Assembly: GCF_047634355.1 (NCBI RefSeq)
Contig: NZ_JBLIAL010000001.1
Strand: one strand, 5' to 3'
DNA from: Porticoccus sp002341315
GTDB taxonomy: Bacteria; Pseudomonadota; Gammaproteobacteria; Pseudomonadales; Porticoccaceae
Length of the DNA stretch: 64,000 nt
Shown here: one piece after another, positions 16,590 through 25,534 of the stretch
Position numbering within the stretch: position 1 is the stretch's first letter
Layout of the letters: each line of letters opens with the position of its first letter
The notes under the pieces: generated by a model
What the model saw: the letters and a program-made list of their open reading frames with translations, nothing else
Databases searched by the model: none
Told to the model about the DNA's origin: nothing
Made by a program: the position numbers and the translations under genes

Positions 16590-17135
16590 TTACTTCTTCC
16601 TGCTTTTCGGGGCGATCACCATGGTGAGTTGCCGCCCTTCCATTTTGGGGAATTGCTCGACAGAACCCAGCTCCTCGAGATCCTGCTCAATACGCTTGAG
16701 CATTTCCATACCGAGTTCCTGGTGAGCCATCTCGCGGCCGCGAAACCGGAGGGTTACTTTGGCCTTGTCCCCATTTTCGAGAAACCGGATCAGGTTACGT
16801 AACTTGATCTCGTAGTCTCCCACATCCGTTCCCGGACGAAACTTCATTTCCTTGACCTGAGTCTGCTTCTGCTTCTTGCGTTGTGCAGCCTGCTGCTTCT
16901 TCACTTCAAACAGCTTCTTGCCGTAGTCCATGACCTTGCAGACGGGCGGCTCGGCGTCCGGAGCGATTTCCACCAGATCCAGACCGGCGGCCAGGGCTGC
17001 ACTCAGGGCATCTTCAATGCTGACAATGCCAGCCTGTTCGCCATCGGCGTTAACCAGTCGAACCTCGGGGACGTCGATCTCCTCATTCATTCGAGACCGT
17101 TTTGCTGCCCCCTTGCCATAATTTTTCTTGATAAT
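16590..17135 (-). CDS. infC: Translation initiation factor IF-3, AUU start
   Basis: The first ATG (17090) would give 166 residues and would cut the normal N-terminus. The frame stays open upstream to a TAA. It begins with ATT at 17135, followed by codons for IKKNYGKGAAKRSR, and a GGAG site stands 5 nt before the ATT. That gives 181 residues. The II(K) start matches the AUU start I know from Pseudomonas IF-3 and the E. coli AUU start that lets IF-3 repress its own synthesis. The body is standard (EPPVCKVMDYGK, QVKEMKFRPGTD, FRGREMAH). The gene follows thrS by 20 bp. Confidence 0.95.
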   Translation of the reverse strand: MIKKNYGKGAAKRSRMNEEIDVPEVRLVNADGEQAGIVSIEDALSAALAAGLDLVEIAPDAEPPVCKVMDYGKKLFEVKKQQAAQRKKQKQTQVKEMKFRPGTDVGDYEIKLRNLIRFLENGDKAKVTLRFRGREMAHQELGMEMLKRIEQDLEELGSVEQFPKMEGRQLTMVIAPKSRKK

Positions 17136-17155
17136 TTAATCTCCGACTATTGTCT

Positions 17156-19072
17156 TTAAATAACGCGACCGCGGCGCTGTACGTCTTCTGCGAGGAGTTC
17201 GGCAAAATCTGAAACCTGCATGATGCCCAGATCCTCACCACCTCGCGTGCGCACTGCCACGGTCTGCGTTTCTACTTCCCTATCTCCGATTACCAACAGG
17301 TAGGGAATCTTCTGAATTGTGTGCTCGCGGATTTTAAAGCCGATCTTTTCGTTTCTCAAGTCATTTTCCACCCGGAAGCCCTTGTTTTTCAAGGTATCAG
17401 CCACCTGATGGACATAATCTGCCTGCGCATCGGTAATATTCATCACCACCGCTTGCTGGGGCGCGAGCCAAACCGGGAAAGCGCCCTCAAAATGTTCGAT
17501 CAGAATACCGATAAATCGCTCGAATGAACCGAGGATAGCGCGGTGCAACATCACCGGCACCTGGCGGGAGCCGTCTTCGGCCACATACTGGGCATCCAGC
17601 CGTCCCGGCATGGAGAAATCCACCTGGATCGTACCGCACTGCCATACCCGTTCGAGGCAGTCCTTCAGAGAGAATTCGATTTTTGGACCGTAGAAAGCGC
17701 CCTCTCCCGGCAACAACTCATAATCCAGCCCTTTTGTAGACAGCGCATCCGCCAGCGCCTGCTCCGCTTTATCCCAGACGGCATCACTGCCGACCCGTTG
17801 CTCCGGGCGGGTGGAGAGCCGGATAAGCACGTCTTCAAATCCGAAATCCCGATAGACCTGAAACAACAGATCCACAAAGGTTGAGACCTCGTCCTGAATC
17901 TGTGCTTCAGCACAGAAGATATGCGCATCGTCCTGGACAAAGCCCCGCACTCGCATCAGGCCCTGCAGGGTACCGGAAGCCTCGTTGCGGTGACAGGAAC
18001 CGAACTCCGCCAACCGCAACGGCAGATCGCGATAACTTTTCAGGCCCTGATTGAAAACCTGAATATGGCAGGGGCAATTCATCGGCTTTACCGCGTAATC
18101 TCGCGATTCGGATTCCACGGTAAACATGTGTTCCCGGAAAATATCCCAGTGACCAGACCGCTCCCAAAGGGACCGATCCACCACCTGGGGCGTCTTGATT
18201 TCCCGATAGCCATTGCTGCGCTGCACATCGCGCATGTAGCTCTCAATCTGAGTGTAGATACTCCAACCCTTCGGATGCCAGAACACCATCCCCGGGGCTT
18301 CTTCCTGCATATGGAATAGATCGAACTTCTTGGCCAGTTTACGGTGATCGCGCTTTTCCGCCTCTTCCAGCCTGAACAGGTAGGCATTTAATTCCTTCTT
18401 GCTCGACCAGGCCGTGCCATAGATGCGCTGCAGCATTTCATTGTTGGAGTCACCTCGCCAGTAGGCCCCGGCCACTTTCATCAACTTGAAGTGTTTGAGC
18501 TTTCCCGTTGAGGGCACGTGCGGTCCGCGGCAGAGGTCTTCAAAATCTCCCTGCCTATAGAGAGAAAGTGTCTGGTCCGGGGGAATACTTTCAATGATTT
18601 CCGCCTTGTAGGCTTCACCGATGCCGCGGAAATAGGCCACAGCCTCGTCGCGGGACAATTCACGGCGCACCACCGTTGTATCCGCCTGGGCAAGCTCACC
18701 CATTTTGCGCTCGATGGCATCGAGATCTTCCGGGGTAAACGGCCGCTCATAGGCAAAGTCATAATAGAAGCCGTTATCAATCACCGGGCCGATGGTGACC
18801 TGCGCACCCGGAAATAACTGTTTTACAGCCTGGGCAAGCAGGTGGGCAGTAGAGTGACGAATTACCTCCACACCCTCATCAGACCTTTCGGTGATAATGG
18901 CCAGCTCGGCATCTGAGTCAATCAGATAAGACGTATCAACCAGTTCACCGCCGACTTTGCCAGCCAGCGCAGCTTTTGCCAGTCCGGGGCCAATATCGGC
19001 GGCCACGTCATGAATAGTCACAGGGTTCGGGTAATCGCGTTGACTGCCGTCAGGGAGGGTTACTACGGGCAT
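17156..19072 (-). CDS. thrS: Threonyl-tRNA synthetase
   Basis: The 638-residue protein runs from the ATG at 19072 (MPVVTLPDGSQRDY, as in E. coli ThrS, with GGAAAGGAT upstream); an in-frame extension to 19114 is not needed. Parts: a TGS domain (1-62), an editing domain with HSTAHLLAQ near 73, a catalytic core with the zinc cysteine in MNCPCHIQVF, and a C-terminal anticodon-binding domain ending VRTRGGEDLG. Any autoregulatory operator would be in the leader, but I do not resolve one. Confidence 0.98.
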   Translation of the reverse strand: MPVVTLPDGSQRDYPNPVTIHDVAADIGPGLAKAALAGKVGGELVDTSYLIDSDAELAIITERSDEGVEVIRHSTAHLLAQAVKQLFPGAQVTIGPVIDNGFYYDFAYERPFTPEDLDAIERKMGELAQADTTVVRRELSRDEAVAYFRGIGEAYKAEIIESIPPDQTLSLYRQGDFEDLCRGPHVPSTGKLKHFKLMKVAGAYWRGDSNNEMLQRIYGTAWSSKKELNAYLFRLEEAEKRDHRKLAKKFDLFHMQEEAPGMVFWHPKGWSIYTQIESYMRDVQRSNGYREIKTPQVVDRSLWERSGHWDIFREHMFTVESESRDYAVKPMNCPCHIQVFNQGLKSYRDLPLRLAEFGSCHRNEASGTLQGLMRVRGFVQDDAHIFCAEAQIQDEVSTFVDLLFQVYRDFGFEDVLIRLSTRPEQRVGSDAVWDKAEQALADALSTKGLDYELLPGEGAFYGPKIEFSLKDCLERVWQCGTIQVDFSMPGRLDAQYVAEDGSRQVPVMLHRAILGSFERFIGILIEHFEGAFPVWLAPQQAVVMNITDAQADYVHQVADTLKNKGFRVENDLRNEKIGFKIREHTIQKIPYLLVIGDREVETQTVAVRTRGGEDLGIMQVSDFAELLAEDVQRRGRVI

Positions 19073-19236
19073 GTTCAGATCCTTTCCAGTGGTGGCCCCT
19101 ACCAAAGGCCACATGGTTTATGCTGCACGGGCAGCGCCAATTCGTGAGCCGGCCATTTTACCGGCTTGACCTGCATAAGCAAGCCGCCTTCAACAGCGGA
19201 AAAAGCGGCATAACGCTTGTCAGAGCCCCATAAAGC

Positions 19237-19265
19237 TTGTCAGAAGAGATGCTCGCTGGTAAATT
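19237..19265 (+). promoter_or_regulatory. Sigma-70 promoter of tRNA-Val
   Basis: -35 TTGTCA (19237-19242), a 17-bp spacer and -10 TAAATT (19260-19265), followed by an ACGCGCC discriminator and the tRNA 30 bp on. A second GCTTGTCAGA lies 20 bp upstream (19215-19224), duplicating the -35 region. Confidence 0.72.
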
Positions 19266-19294
19266 ACGCGCCTTCCTGATCATAGCAAGTCAGC

Positions 19295-19371
19295 AGGCAC
19301 GTAGCTCAGTTGGTTAGAGCACCACCTTGACATGGTGGGGGTCGGTGGTTCGAATCCACTCGTGCCTACCA
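19295..19371 (+). tRNA. tRNA-Val (GAC)
   Basis: The 77-nt cloverleaf has an AGGCACG acceptor, a GCTC D-stem, a CCACC/GGTGG anticodon stem with loop TTGACAT (anticodon GAC), a GGTTCGAAT T-loop, and an encoded CCA. Confidence 0.96.
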
Positions 19372-19376
19372 AACAG

Positions 19377-19406
19377 AAAGCCCATCGGCAACGATGGGCT
19401 TTTTTT
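19377..19406 (+). terminator. Terminator after tRNA-Val
   Basis: An AAGCCCATCG/CGATGGGCTT stem with a GCAA loop is followed by a T-run, starting 6 bp after the tRNA. Confidence 0.93.
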
Positions 19407-19669
19407 ATCTCTAGACAATAGATAAAAATAAATATAAGTCAATATTTTCAATTTGATAACACAATTACTTAATGCTAATTATTTTATAGTTACTGACTAC
19501 CACTACGCCCACCAACCAGCTGATCACCCCATACTCCACGCAACGCCACCTATCAACAAAATACCCACAGCCACATACAGACCTGATCCAGTGCGGTAAC
19601 ATGTCAGTATACTTAATACTTGAGCTCCCAAACCGGGAGGCCATCAACTTGACAAAAGGTTTGGTCATT

Positions 19670-20083
19670 ATGAAAAAAGGTATATTCGTTACCTTGTGTG
19701 CGTCACTGCTGATGAGCGCCAACCTGTACGCAAACGATAAAGAGCTCCATCTCTGCAGGTATGTTCATATCTATCAGGTAGCAACCGGCTCTGGTGTCAG
19801 CACAGATGGTGGCGACCTGGAAGTAACCATTGATGGCGATAATTTCCGGCTTCATGGTGACAACAAAGATGCATCCGGGACTTTTGATCTCAAGGTAACA
19901 GAACGATCGGGCCGGAGTATCACTGCCAAAAATGAGTCAATGATGTTCATTCTAAAACCGCTTACCGGTGACTTCATGCTTAATACCGGCATCGGAGAAT
20001 TCGGATTTAATGTCAACCAGGGGGGCCATAAAGGCCGTCAGATGCGGTACGCCGGCACGTGTGAGCGCGTTAAAAACTTCTGA
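19670..20083 (+). CDS. Small exported protein of unknown function
   Basis: The protein has 137 residues from the ATG at 19670. That start gives a normal Sec signal (KKGIFVTLCASLLMSANLYA, cleaved before NDKE); an upstream TTG at 19649 with a GGGAGG site is an alternative. The mature 115 or so residues are beta-rich and contain only two cysteines, one near each end (LHLCRYVH and GTCERV), likely forming a disulfide. I recognise no family. It runs towards uvrB and ends 27 bp before it. Upstream is about 260 bp of AT-rich DNA after the tRNA-Val terminator. Confidence 0.7.
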   Translation: MKKGIFVTLCASLLMSANLYANDKELHLCRYVHIYQVATGSGVSTDGGDLEVTIDGDNFRLHGDNKDASGTFDLKVTERSGRSITAKNESMMFILKPLTGDFMLNTGIGEFGFNVNQGGHKGRQMRYAGTCERVKNF

Positions 20084-20110
20084 GGAAAAACCGATGGGCA
20101 GTGTTGCCCT

Positions 20111-22129
20111 TCAGGCAACCCCGTCCGCCAACCGCTTGAGCTGGCCCACTTCGTCCCGTAGTCGGGCCGCCTCCTCGAACTCCAGATTCTTGGCGTGTTC
20201 GAACATCTTGTCCTCCAGCGCCGCTATCTGGCGCCACACATCACCGCTGCTGACTATCGGCCTGTCCTTGAGTGACTTATAGGTGGCCTGCGCATCCGCC
20301 ACCTTGCGCCCCCCTTTACCGGGGATCATTCGGGCCCCTTCCATAATATCCGCCACCGATTTATAGATGCCCTTGGGTGAAATACCATGGGCCAGATTGT
20401 GAGCAATCTGCTTGTCCCGACGGCGTTCGGTTTCATCCATGGCACGCTGCATGGAGCCGGTAACCTTGTCCGCATAGAGAATGGCACGGCCCGCCACATT
20501 TCGCGCTGCCCGCCCAATGGTCTGGATCAGCGACTGCTCGGAGCGCAAAAACCCCTCCTTATCGGCATCAAAGATGGCCACCAGTGCCACCTCCGGCATA
20601 TCCAGCCCCTCCCGCAACAGGTTGATACCCACCAGCACATCAAATTCACCGAGCCGCAGGTCGCGGATAATTTCCACCCGCTCCACCGTTTCAATATCCG
20701 AGTGCAGGTAGCGCACGCGCACGCCGTGTTCCGCCAGATACTCGGTGAGATCCTCCGCCATACGCTTGGTCAGCACGGTAATCAACACGCGCTCTTCATT
20801 GGCCACACAGCGGTTGATCTCGGAAAGTACATCATCCACCTGGGACGTTGCCGGACGAACCTCGATCAACGGATCCACTAGTCCTGTGGGCCTGACCACC
20901 TGCTCCACCACCTGCCCAGCTTTTTCCGCTTCATACTTGGCCGGGGTGGCGGAGACAAAGATCATCTGTGGCGCCAATCGCTCCCACTCATCAAATCGCA
21001 TCGGGCGGTTATCCAGCGCCGAGGGCAACCGGAAACCGTATTCCACCAGGGTTTCCTTGCGCGAGCGATCACCCCGGTACATGCCACCCAGCTGGGGAAT
21101 CGTCACATGGGATTCATCAATCACCATCAGGGCATCCGCAGGCAGATAATCGTAAAGCGTGGGTGGCGCTTCACCGGGTTCCCGGCCAGAGAGATAGCGC
21201 GAGTAATTTTCAATGCCAGTGCAGTAACCAAGTTCCTGCATCATTTCCAGGTCGTAGCGGGTGCGCTCGCGCAGGCGCTGCTCCTCTACCAGCTTGTTCA
21301 CCGAGCGCAACTGCTCCAGTCGCTCCGCCAGCTCGGTTTTGATGTGTTCCATCGCATCGAGTATGGTCTGGCGCGGTGTCACATAATGCGATTTCGGGTA
21401 TACGGTGACACGGGGCACCCGGCCAAACACCTCACCGGTCAGCGGATCGAACATCGACAGGTTTTCCACTTCATCGTCAAATAACTCGACCCGGACGGCT
21501 TCGCTGTCCGAATCCGCTGGATAAATATCAATCACATCACCCCGCACCCGATAGGTCGCGCGCTGAAATACAGCATCGTTTCGGGTGTACTGCAACTCGG
21601 CGAGGCGTCGCAGGATAGCGCGCTGATCCACCCGGTCACCCCGCACCAGATGCAGGACCATCTTCAGGTAGGACTCTGGATCACCCAAACCGTAAATTGC
21701 CGACACGGTCGCGACGACAATCACATCCTTGCGCTCCATCAGTGCTTTGGTAGCCGACAGGCGCATCTGCTCGATATGCTGATTGATTGAGGCGTCCTTC
21801 TCGATAAATGTATCCGATGAAGGCACATACGCCTCAGGCTGATAGTAATCGTAGTAGGAAACAAAATACTCCACGGCATTGTCGGGAAAAAAGTCCCGAA
21901 GTTCCCCGTAGAGCTGGGCCGCCAGCGTTTTGTTATGCGCCAGCACAATGGTGGGACGCTGTACCCGGCTAATCACATTGGCAATAGTAAATGTCTTGCC
22001 CGAACCGGTGACCCCCAGCAGCGTCTGTGCCGCCAGTCCCGCTTCAAGCCCGGCCACCAGCTTCTCAATCGCTGCGGGCTGGTCGCCCGCTGGCTGGTAG
22101 GGGCTCTTGACCGTAAAGGGTTTTGACAC
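20111..22129 (-). CDS. uvrB: Excinuclease ABC subunit B
   Basis: The 672-residue protein has Walker A GVTGSGKTFT near residue 40, the beta-hairpin region YYDYYQPEAYVPSSDTFIEKD, the helicase motif DESHVT, the helicase C-terminal motifs (LREGLDMPEVALVAI, QTIGRAARN) and a C-terminal UVR domain (MFEHAKNLEFEEAARLRDEV). It loads DNA damage onto UvrC in nucleotide excision repair. The start is GTG at 22129 with CGGAGCG upstream. A TATAAT sits about 40 bp upstream, but I see no LexA box. Confidence 0.98.
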   Translation of the reverse strand: MSKPFTVKSPYQPAGDQPAAIEKLVAGLEAGLAAQTLLGVTGSGKTFTIANVISRVQRPTIVLAHNKTLAAQLYGELRDFFPDNAVEYFVSYYDYYQPEAYVPSSDTFIEKDASINQHIEQMRLSATKALMERKDVIVVATVSAIYGLGDPESYLKMVLHLVRGDRVDQRAILRRLAELQYTRNDAVFQRATYRVRGDVIDIYPADSDSEAVRVELFDDEVENLSMFDPLTGEVFGRVPRVTVYPKSHYVTPRQTILDAMEHIKTELAERLEQLRSVNKLVEEQRLRERTRYDLEMMQELGYCTGIENYSRYLSGREPGEAPPTLYDYLPADALMVIDESHVTIPQLGGMYRGDRSRKETLVEYGFRLPSALDNRPMRFDEWERLAPQMIFVSATPAKYEAEKAGQVVEQVVRPTGLVDPLIEVRPATSQVDDVLSEINRCVANEERVLITVLTKRMAEDLTEYLAEHGVRVRYLHSDIETVERVEIIRDLRLGEFDVLVGINLLREGLDMPEVALVAIFDADKEGFLRSEQSLIQTIGRAARNVAGRAILYADKVTGSMQRAMDETERRRDKQIAHNLAHGISPKGIYKSVADIMEGARMIPGKGGRKVADAQATYKSLKDRPIVSSGDVWRQIAALEDKMFEHAKNLEFEEAARLRDEVGQLKRLADGVA

Positions 22130-22209
22130 GTTTGAATCGCTCCGAATCAGTGCAGAAAACCGCGTATTATACGCCAGAAAAGACCCCGGCGACGCGGCTT
22201 CGGCAGGGG

Positions 22210-22238
22210 TTGACTACCCCAAAATCGATCTATAAGAT
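22210..22238 (+). promoter_or_regulatory. Sigma-70 promoter of tRNA-Asn
   Basis: -35 TTGACT (22210-22215), a 17-bp spacer and -10 TAAGAT (22233-22238), then ACGCGCC, the same discriminator as at tRNA-Val. The tRNA starts 18 bp downstream. Confidence 0.75.
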
Positions 22239-22255
22239 ACGCGCCTCTTGACCGT

Positions 22256-22331
22256 TCCGCCTTAGCTCAGTTGGTAGAGCAAATGACTGTTAATCATTGG
22301 GTCGCTGGTTCGAGCCCAGCAGGCGGAGCCA
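22256..22331 (+). tRNA. tRNA-Asn (GTT)
   Basis: The 76-nt cloverleaf has a TCCGCCT/AGGCGGA acceptor, an AATGA/TCATT anticodon stem with loop CTGTTAA (anticodon GTT), a GGTTCGAGC T-loop, and an encoded CCA. Its 3' part is repeated twice downstream (see the att-like repeats). Confidence 0.96.
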
Positions 22332-22373
22332 TATAAAACAAAGGGTTGCAGAAATGCAGCCCTTTTATATTGC
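22290..22373 (+). repeat. att-like repeat, copy 1 (tRNA-Asn 3' end plus terminator)
   Basis: From the anticodon loop of the intact tRNA-Asn through its hairpin terminator, this segment recurs at 25290-25357 and 26695-26776. The three copies share AGCCCAGCAGG and the GCAGAAAT loop of the terminator. This is the pattern left by integration at a tRNA 3' end. Confidence 0.85.
22340..22367 (+). terminator. Terminator after tRNA-Asn
   Basis: An AAAGGGTTGC/GCAGCCCTTT stem (one G-T pair) with loop AGAAAT is followed by T. Confidence 0.88.
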
Positions 22374-22455
22374 CTCAATTTATTAACCTGCAAGCGTCTA
22401 TCTGCTCTTGAAGTGGCGACCCTGACTGACCTGTCTCCGGTATTTAATCTAACTG

Positions 22456-22653
22456 CTACCTAGTCATGTCCGTTACTGTTGAATCAATGGTTCCAAGTCC
22501 GAGGGACAGAGGCAAACGCCAAGGGTGTCTGATTGATATCTCAAGGATGAATGCGGACGGCCAATCCAGCCCCTCACGGTAAAGCCGATAAACTTTCTTG
22601 TAATTCACCTCAGCGCCCTTACGAAACAACGACGCAGCAATTGGTAAACGCAC
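22456..22653 (-). pseudogene. Remnant of IS3-family transposase (orfB)
   Basis: A 65-codon frame contains EVNYKKVYRLYREGL, which matches the helix-turn-helix end (V.xKRVYRLYRE.GL) at the start of IS3-family OrfB proteins. The sequence then loses similarity, there is no DDE region, and no terminal inverted repeats are visible. It sits about 125 bp from tRNA-Asn at the edge of an islet, consistent with a decayed insertion. Confidence 0.6.
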
Positions 22654-22667
22654 CGCTAGTTAAAAGC

Positions 22668-23771
22668 TTAAGAGAAGACCAACCCCAGACGTTCGGAAGC
22701 AGTCATGAGCTGCTGTTGCGGATACCATGCAAAGCACAGGCGCATACTCGAGAGGAATTGACCGTTGGCTGAACAAATCTTACCGGGTAGATAGCTAACA
22801 CCAGCTTGCCTGGCCACATCAAGCTTTGCAGCGACGTCTCGTCCATCAACAAAACTTGCCCATAAAAAGTACCCACCGTTGGGCTTATTGATACTTATCT
22901 GATCACCGATTGTTGACACTAGCCCATCAAACAGCACTTCAGATCGGGCTGCATAGCTTTGCCGCAAATACTCAAGGTTCTTCTGAAATTCACCGCTGGC
23001 AATCAAAGGCCCAACCAATGCCGAAGTGACAGGCGCCAAGCCGCCGCCACTTTGCAGTAACGCCGAATTCTTGAGCCTGTGAAAAATATCACCGGTACCC
23101 TGAATCCAGCCAAGCCGCAGTCCGGGTGCAAGAATTTTTGAAAAAGAGCCTACAGATAAAACAGGCGCGTTATGGTCATAACACGCCAAAGGTGCAGGGG
23201 GTTTCTGACCAAAGTAAAGCGACTGATACACGTCATCGGCAACAACAGGGCATTGCGTTTGTGCTGCCAGTTTTACTATACCTTGCCGCCGACTATGCGA
23301 CTGCGTAATACCTGAGGGATTATGAAAACTGGGAATTGTATAAAAAAATGCAGGCTTATATTTCTGTATGGCCTGTTCTAGCGCCTGTAATTCGACACCG
23401 TCTTCATCCATCGGCAATGCAACAACATTGAAACCGCGCTCTTTAAATAATTTAAGTGCAATAAAATAGCTGGGATCTTCTACCAGAATCGTTGCACCGG
23501 GTTTGCTCAACTGTGAACAGATCATATCGAGCGCATTGGACGATCCGTTCGTCAGCAATAGCTGTTCAGCCTTGACCGGCTGGTCGTAATCTTCTGACAA
23601 CCATGCAGACAGCGCCTGCCGGAATGTTTCGTCACCGGCCTGCTCGCCATAAGCCAGGTTTTGTTGATCAACCGACAGTGAGCGAAACAAATCAACCGGC
23701 AGCAAATCCGGATCTGGTTGGCCTACTGCCAGATCTATCAACTGATCAGGGCGTGTAACCTGGGTAGCCAT
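22668..23771 (-). CDS. PLP-dependent aminotransferase, class I/II
   Basis: The 367-residue fold-type I enzyme shows a YGEQAGDETFRQALSAWL start, LTNGSSNALDMI, FYTIPSFHNPSG, the aspartate in PVVADDVYQSLYF, and the PLP lysine in VGSFSKILAPGLRLGW. It resembles the aminotransferase half of MocR regulators and 2-aminoadipate or kynurenine-type transaminases, but has no DNA-binding domain. The start ATG overlaps the stop of the AGCS symporter gene (TAATG), so import and transamination of the same amino acid are likely coupled. The substrate is unknown. It lies in an islet next to tRNA-Asn. Confidence 0.88.
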   Translation of the reverse strand: MATQVTRPDQLIDLAVGQPDPDLLPVDLFRSLSVDQQNLAYGEQAGDETFRQALSAWLSEDYDQPVKAEQLLLTNGSSNALDMICSQLSKPGATILVEDPSYFIALKLFKERGFNVVALPMDEDGVELQALEQAIQKYKPAFFYTIPSFHNPSGITQSHSRRQGIVKLAAQTQCPVVADDVYQSLYFGQKPPAPLACYDHNAPVLSVGSFSKILAPGLRLGWIQGTGDIFHRLKNSALLQSGGGLAPVTSALVGPLIASGEFQKNLEYLRQSYAARSEVLFDGLVSTIGDQISINKPNGGYFLWASFVDGRDVAAKLDVARQAGVSYLPGKICSANGQFLSSMRLCFAWYPQQQLMTASERLGLVFS

Positions 23772-25156
23772 TATTGAGCCAGACTGTCCATTTTACGGAA
23801 GTAATGATGCGCCGCTTCGTTGACTCGCGGTGCTAACAAGAAGGTAGAAACCATCGTTGGTATAGCCATCATCGCATACATACCAATTAATAAACCGTTG
23901 ACCAATTCAAGCGTGGTGACTGCGCCTACAACAATCATGAGCAAATAGAGCGGCGTATAGTAACGCGCTTTGTCTGCACCCAGTAAAAATCCGACGCACT
24001 TGGAGCCATAAAACCAGAAAGTGACGATAGTCGAAAAGCTCAGTAACGCAACCATCAGCAAAAGCAAATAAATACCACTATTAGGGAAAACCTTCTCTAA
24101 CGCTGCAGCAGTGAGTGCAACACCTTCCATGTCGCCGCCGGCTTGCCAAACGCCTGTCAACAGAATCATAAATGCGGTACATGAGCAAACAATCAGCGTA
24201 TCGATAATCGGGCCTGTCATGGCTACGACACCTTCGCGTATTGGCTCGCTGGTTTTAGCTTCACCATGGGCCATCGATTCTGTGCCAATACCCGCCTCAT
24301 TGGAAAAAGCTCCGCGACGCACGCCAATCATGATGACGCTTCCCAGAGCGCCACCGGCTACACTGGTGCCGCTGAACGCGTCGTTGACGATAAGCATAAA
24401 TACCTCGGGGATGTTCTGCCAATATCGTATTAACACAATCAGTGTCATGCCGATATAAAGCAGTAACATACTTGGTACCAGTCGCACCGTTAACTTGCCA
24501 ATGCGTTCGATGCGCCCCAGCACAACAATCAAGGCCAAAATAGCCAGAACAACGCCCGCGATGATATCAAACGTCATATGCTGGCTTTCTGTAGCAAGGC
24601 CTGTCGGTATTGCCACGACCTCACGCAACAGGCCGACAAACTGATTCGTCTGAAACAATGGTAATGTTCCAAGCGCGCCGGCTACGGCAAATAAAACAGC
24701 TAAGGGATACCAGCGCTTACCAAGGCCTTCGCTTATCACATACATAGGGCCGCCACGAAGCACACCGCTTGAATCCCTGCCTCGATACATCACTGCCAGC
24801 GACGCAGTATAGAACTTGGTTGTTACACCGATAATGGCAGTCACCCACATCCAGAAAACCGCACCAGGCCCACCCACGCTGATAGCGATCGCAACCCCTG
24901 CGACATTGCCGAGACCCAGCGTGCCCGACAAAGCTGTGCTTAAGGCCTGGGCATGGGAAACATGCCCCGGGTCGTGCTCATCGTTATAGCGCCCACGTAA
25001 TAGGGCCAATGCATGACCCAGATGGCGGTATGGACGAAAACGCGAATACAGCATCAAGCCTATGCCGCCACCCACCAAAAGCACAACCAAAGGCGTGCTC
25101 CACATAAAATTGGCGAACGCATTAAATGCTGCTTCAAGTTGATTGATAACAAACAT
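23771..25156 (-). CDS. AGCS-family sodium:amino-acid symporter
   Basis: The 461-residue membrane protein has about 10-11 hydrophobic helices. The family signature GTLGLGNVAGVAIAISVGGPG lies near residues 75-95, followed by FWMWVTAIIGVTTKFYTASLAV and FSNEAGIGTESMAHG near 270. Members import alanine or glycine (or related amino acids) with Na+. It is translationally coupled to the aminotransferase downstream. The pair forms islet 1 between att-like copies 1 and 2. Confidence 0.93.
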   Translation of the reverse strand: MFVINQLEAAFNAFANFMWSTPLVVLLVGGGIGLMLYSRFRPYRHLGHALALLRGRYNDEHDPGHVSHAQALSTALSGTLGLGNVAGVAIAISVGGPGAVFWMWVTAIIGVTTKFYTASLAVMYRGRDSSGVLRGGPMYVISEGLGKRWYPLAVLFAVAGALGTLPLFQTNQFVGLLREVVAIPTGLATESQHMTFDIIAGVVLAILALIVVLGRIERIGKLTVRLVPSMLLLYIGMTLIVLIRYWQNIPEVFMLIVNDAFSGTSVAGGALGSVIMIGVRRGAFSNEAGIGTESMAHGEAKTSEPIREGVVAMTGPIIDTLIVCSCTAFMILLTGVWQAGGDMEGVALTAAALEKVFPNSGIYLLLLMVALLSFSTIVTFWFYGSKCVGFLLGADKARYYTPLYLLMIVVGAVTTLELVNGLLIGMYAMMAIPTMVSTFLLAPRVNEAAHHYFRKMDSLAQ

Positions 25157-25534
25157 AAGAATCCCGACGATCTAACACCTTACCCTAACGCTTGCCGTTC
25201 CCGTACGCCATGCAAAATGGCATGTCAGGTGCAACCATTGACTAGTCACAGCGGTGAGCCTCATAGTCGTGCATACACCCGGCCGAGCAGGCGCTGGCTC
25301 GAGCCCAGCAGGCGGACCCATATAAAGCATGGGGCTACAGAAATGCAGTCATTTTTACGCCAGCCTCCTCCCCAAGAGCACTTTTGGGGTCACAAAAAAG
25401 TCCATTTTTAACAGACATAAAATTTCATGACCATGAAAGGTGGCCGGGATATACTTTGGGGAGAAATGCTGCTGCAATAGGCCAGTCAGCGGGTATAAAA
25501 GGATGTTGCCGAAGCATTCCAGCTATGTTGTTGG
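25157..25534. other. Intergenic; holds att-like copy 2
   Basis: Apart from the tRNA-Asn-derived segment at 25290-25357, this region shows a CCCCAAGAGC ... TTTTGGGG inverted repeat at about 25370-25390 and no convincing gene. Confidence 0.55.
25290..25357 (+). repeat. att-like repeat, copy 2 (degenerate tRNA-Asn end)
   Basis: GCTGGCTCGAGCCCAGCAGG followed by CGGACCCATATAAA matches the tRNA-Asn T-arm, acceptor end and flank. A decayed terminator with CTACAGAAATGCAG follows. No 5' half is present, so it is not a functional tRNA. Confidence 0.82.

Noticed and set aside
22130..22250. LexA (SOS) box before uvrB
   Set aside because: I looked for CTGT-N8-ACAG and found none; only a TATAAT-like -10 is visible.
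25290..25357. A second tRNA-Asn gene
   Set aside because: Only the T-arm and acceptor end are present; the D-arm and anticodon arm are missing, so it is an att-like remnant.
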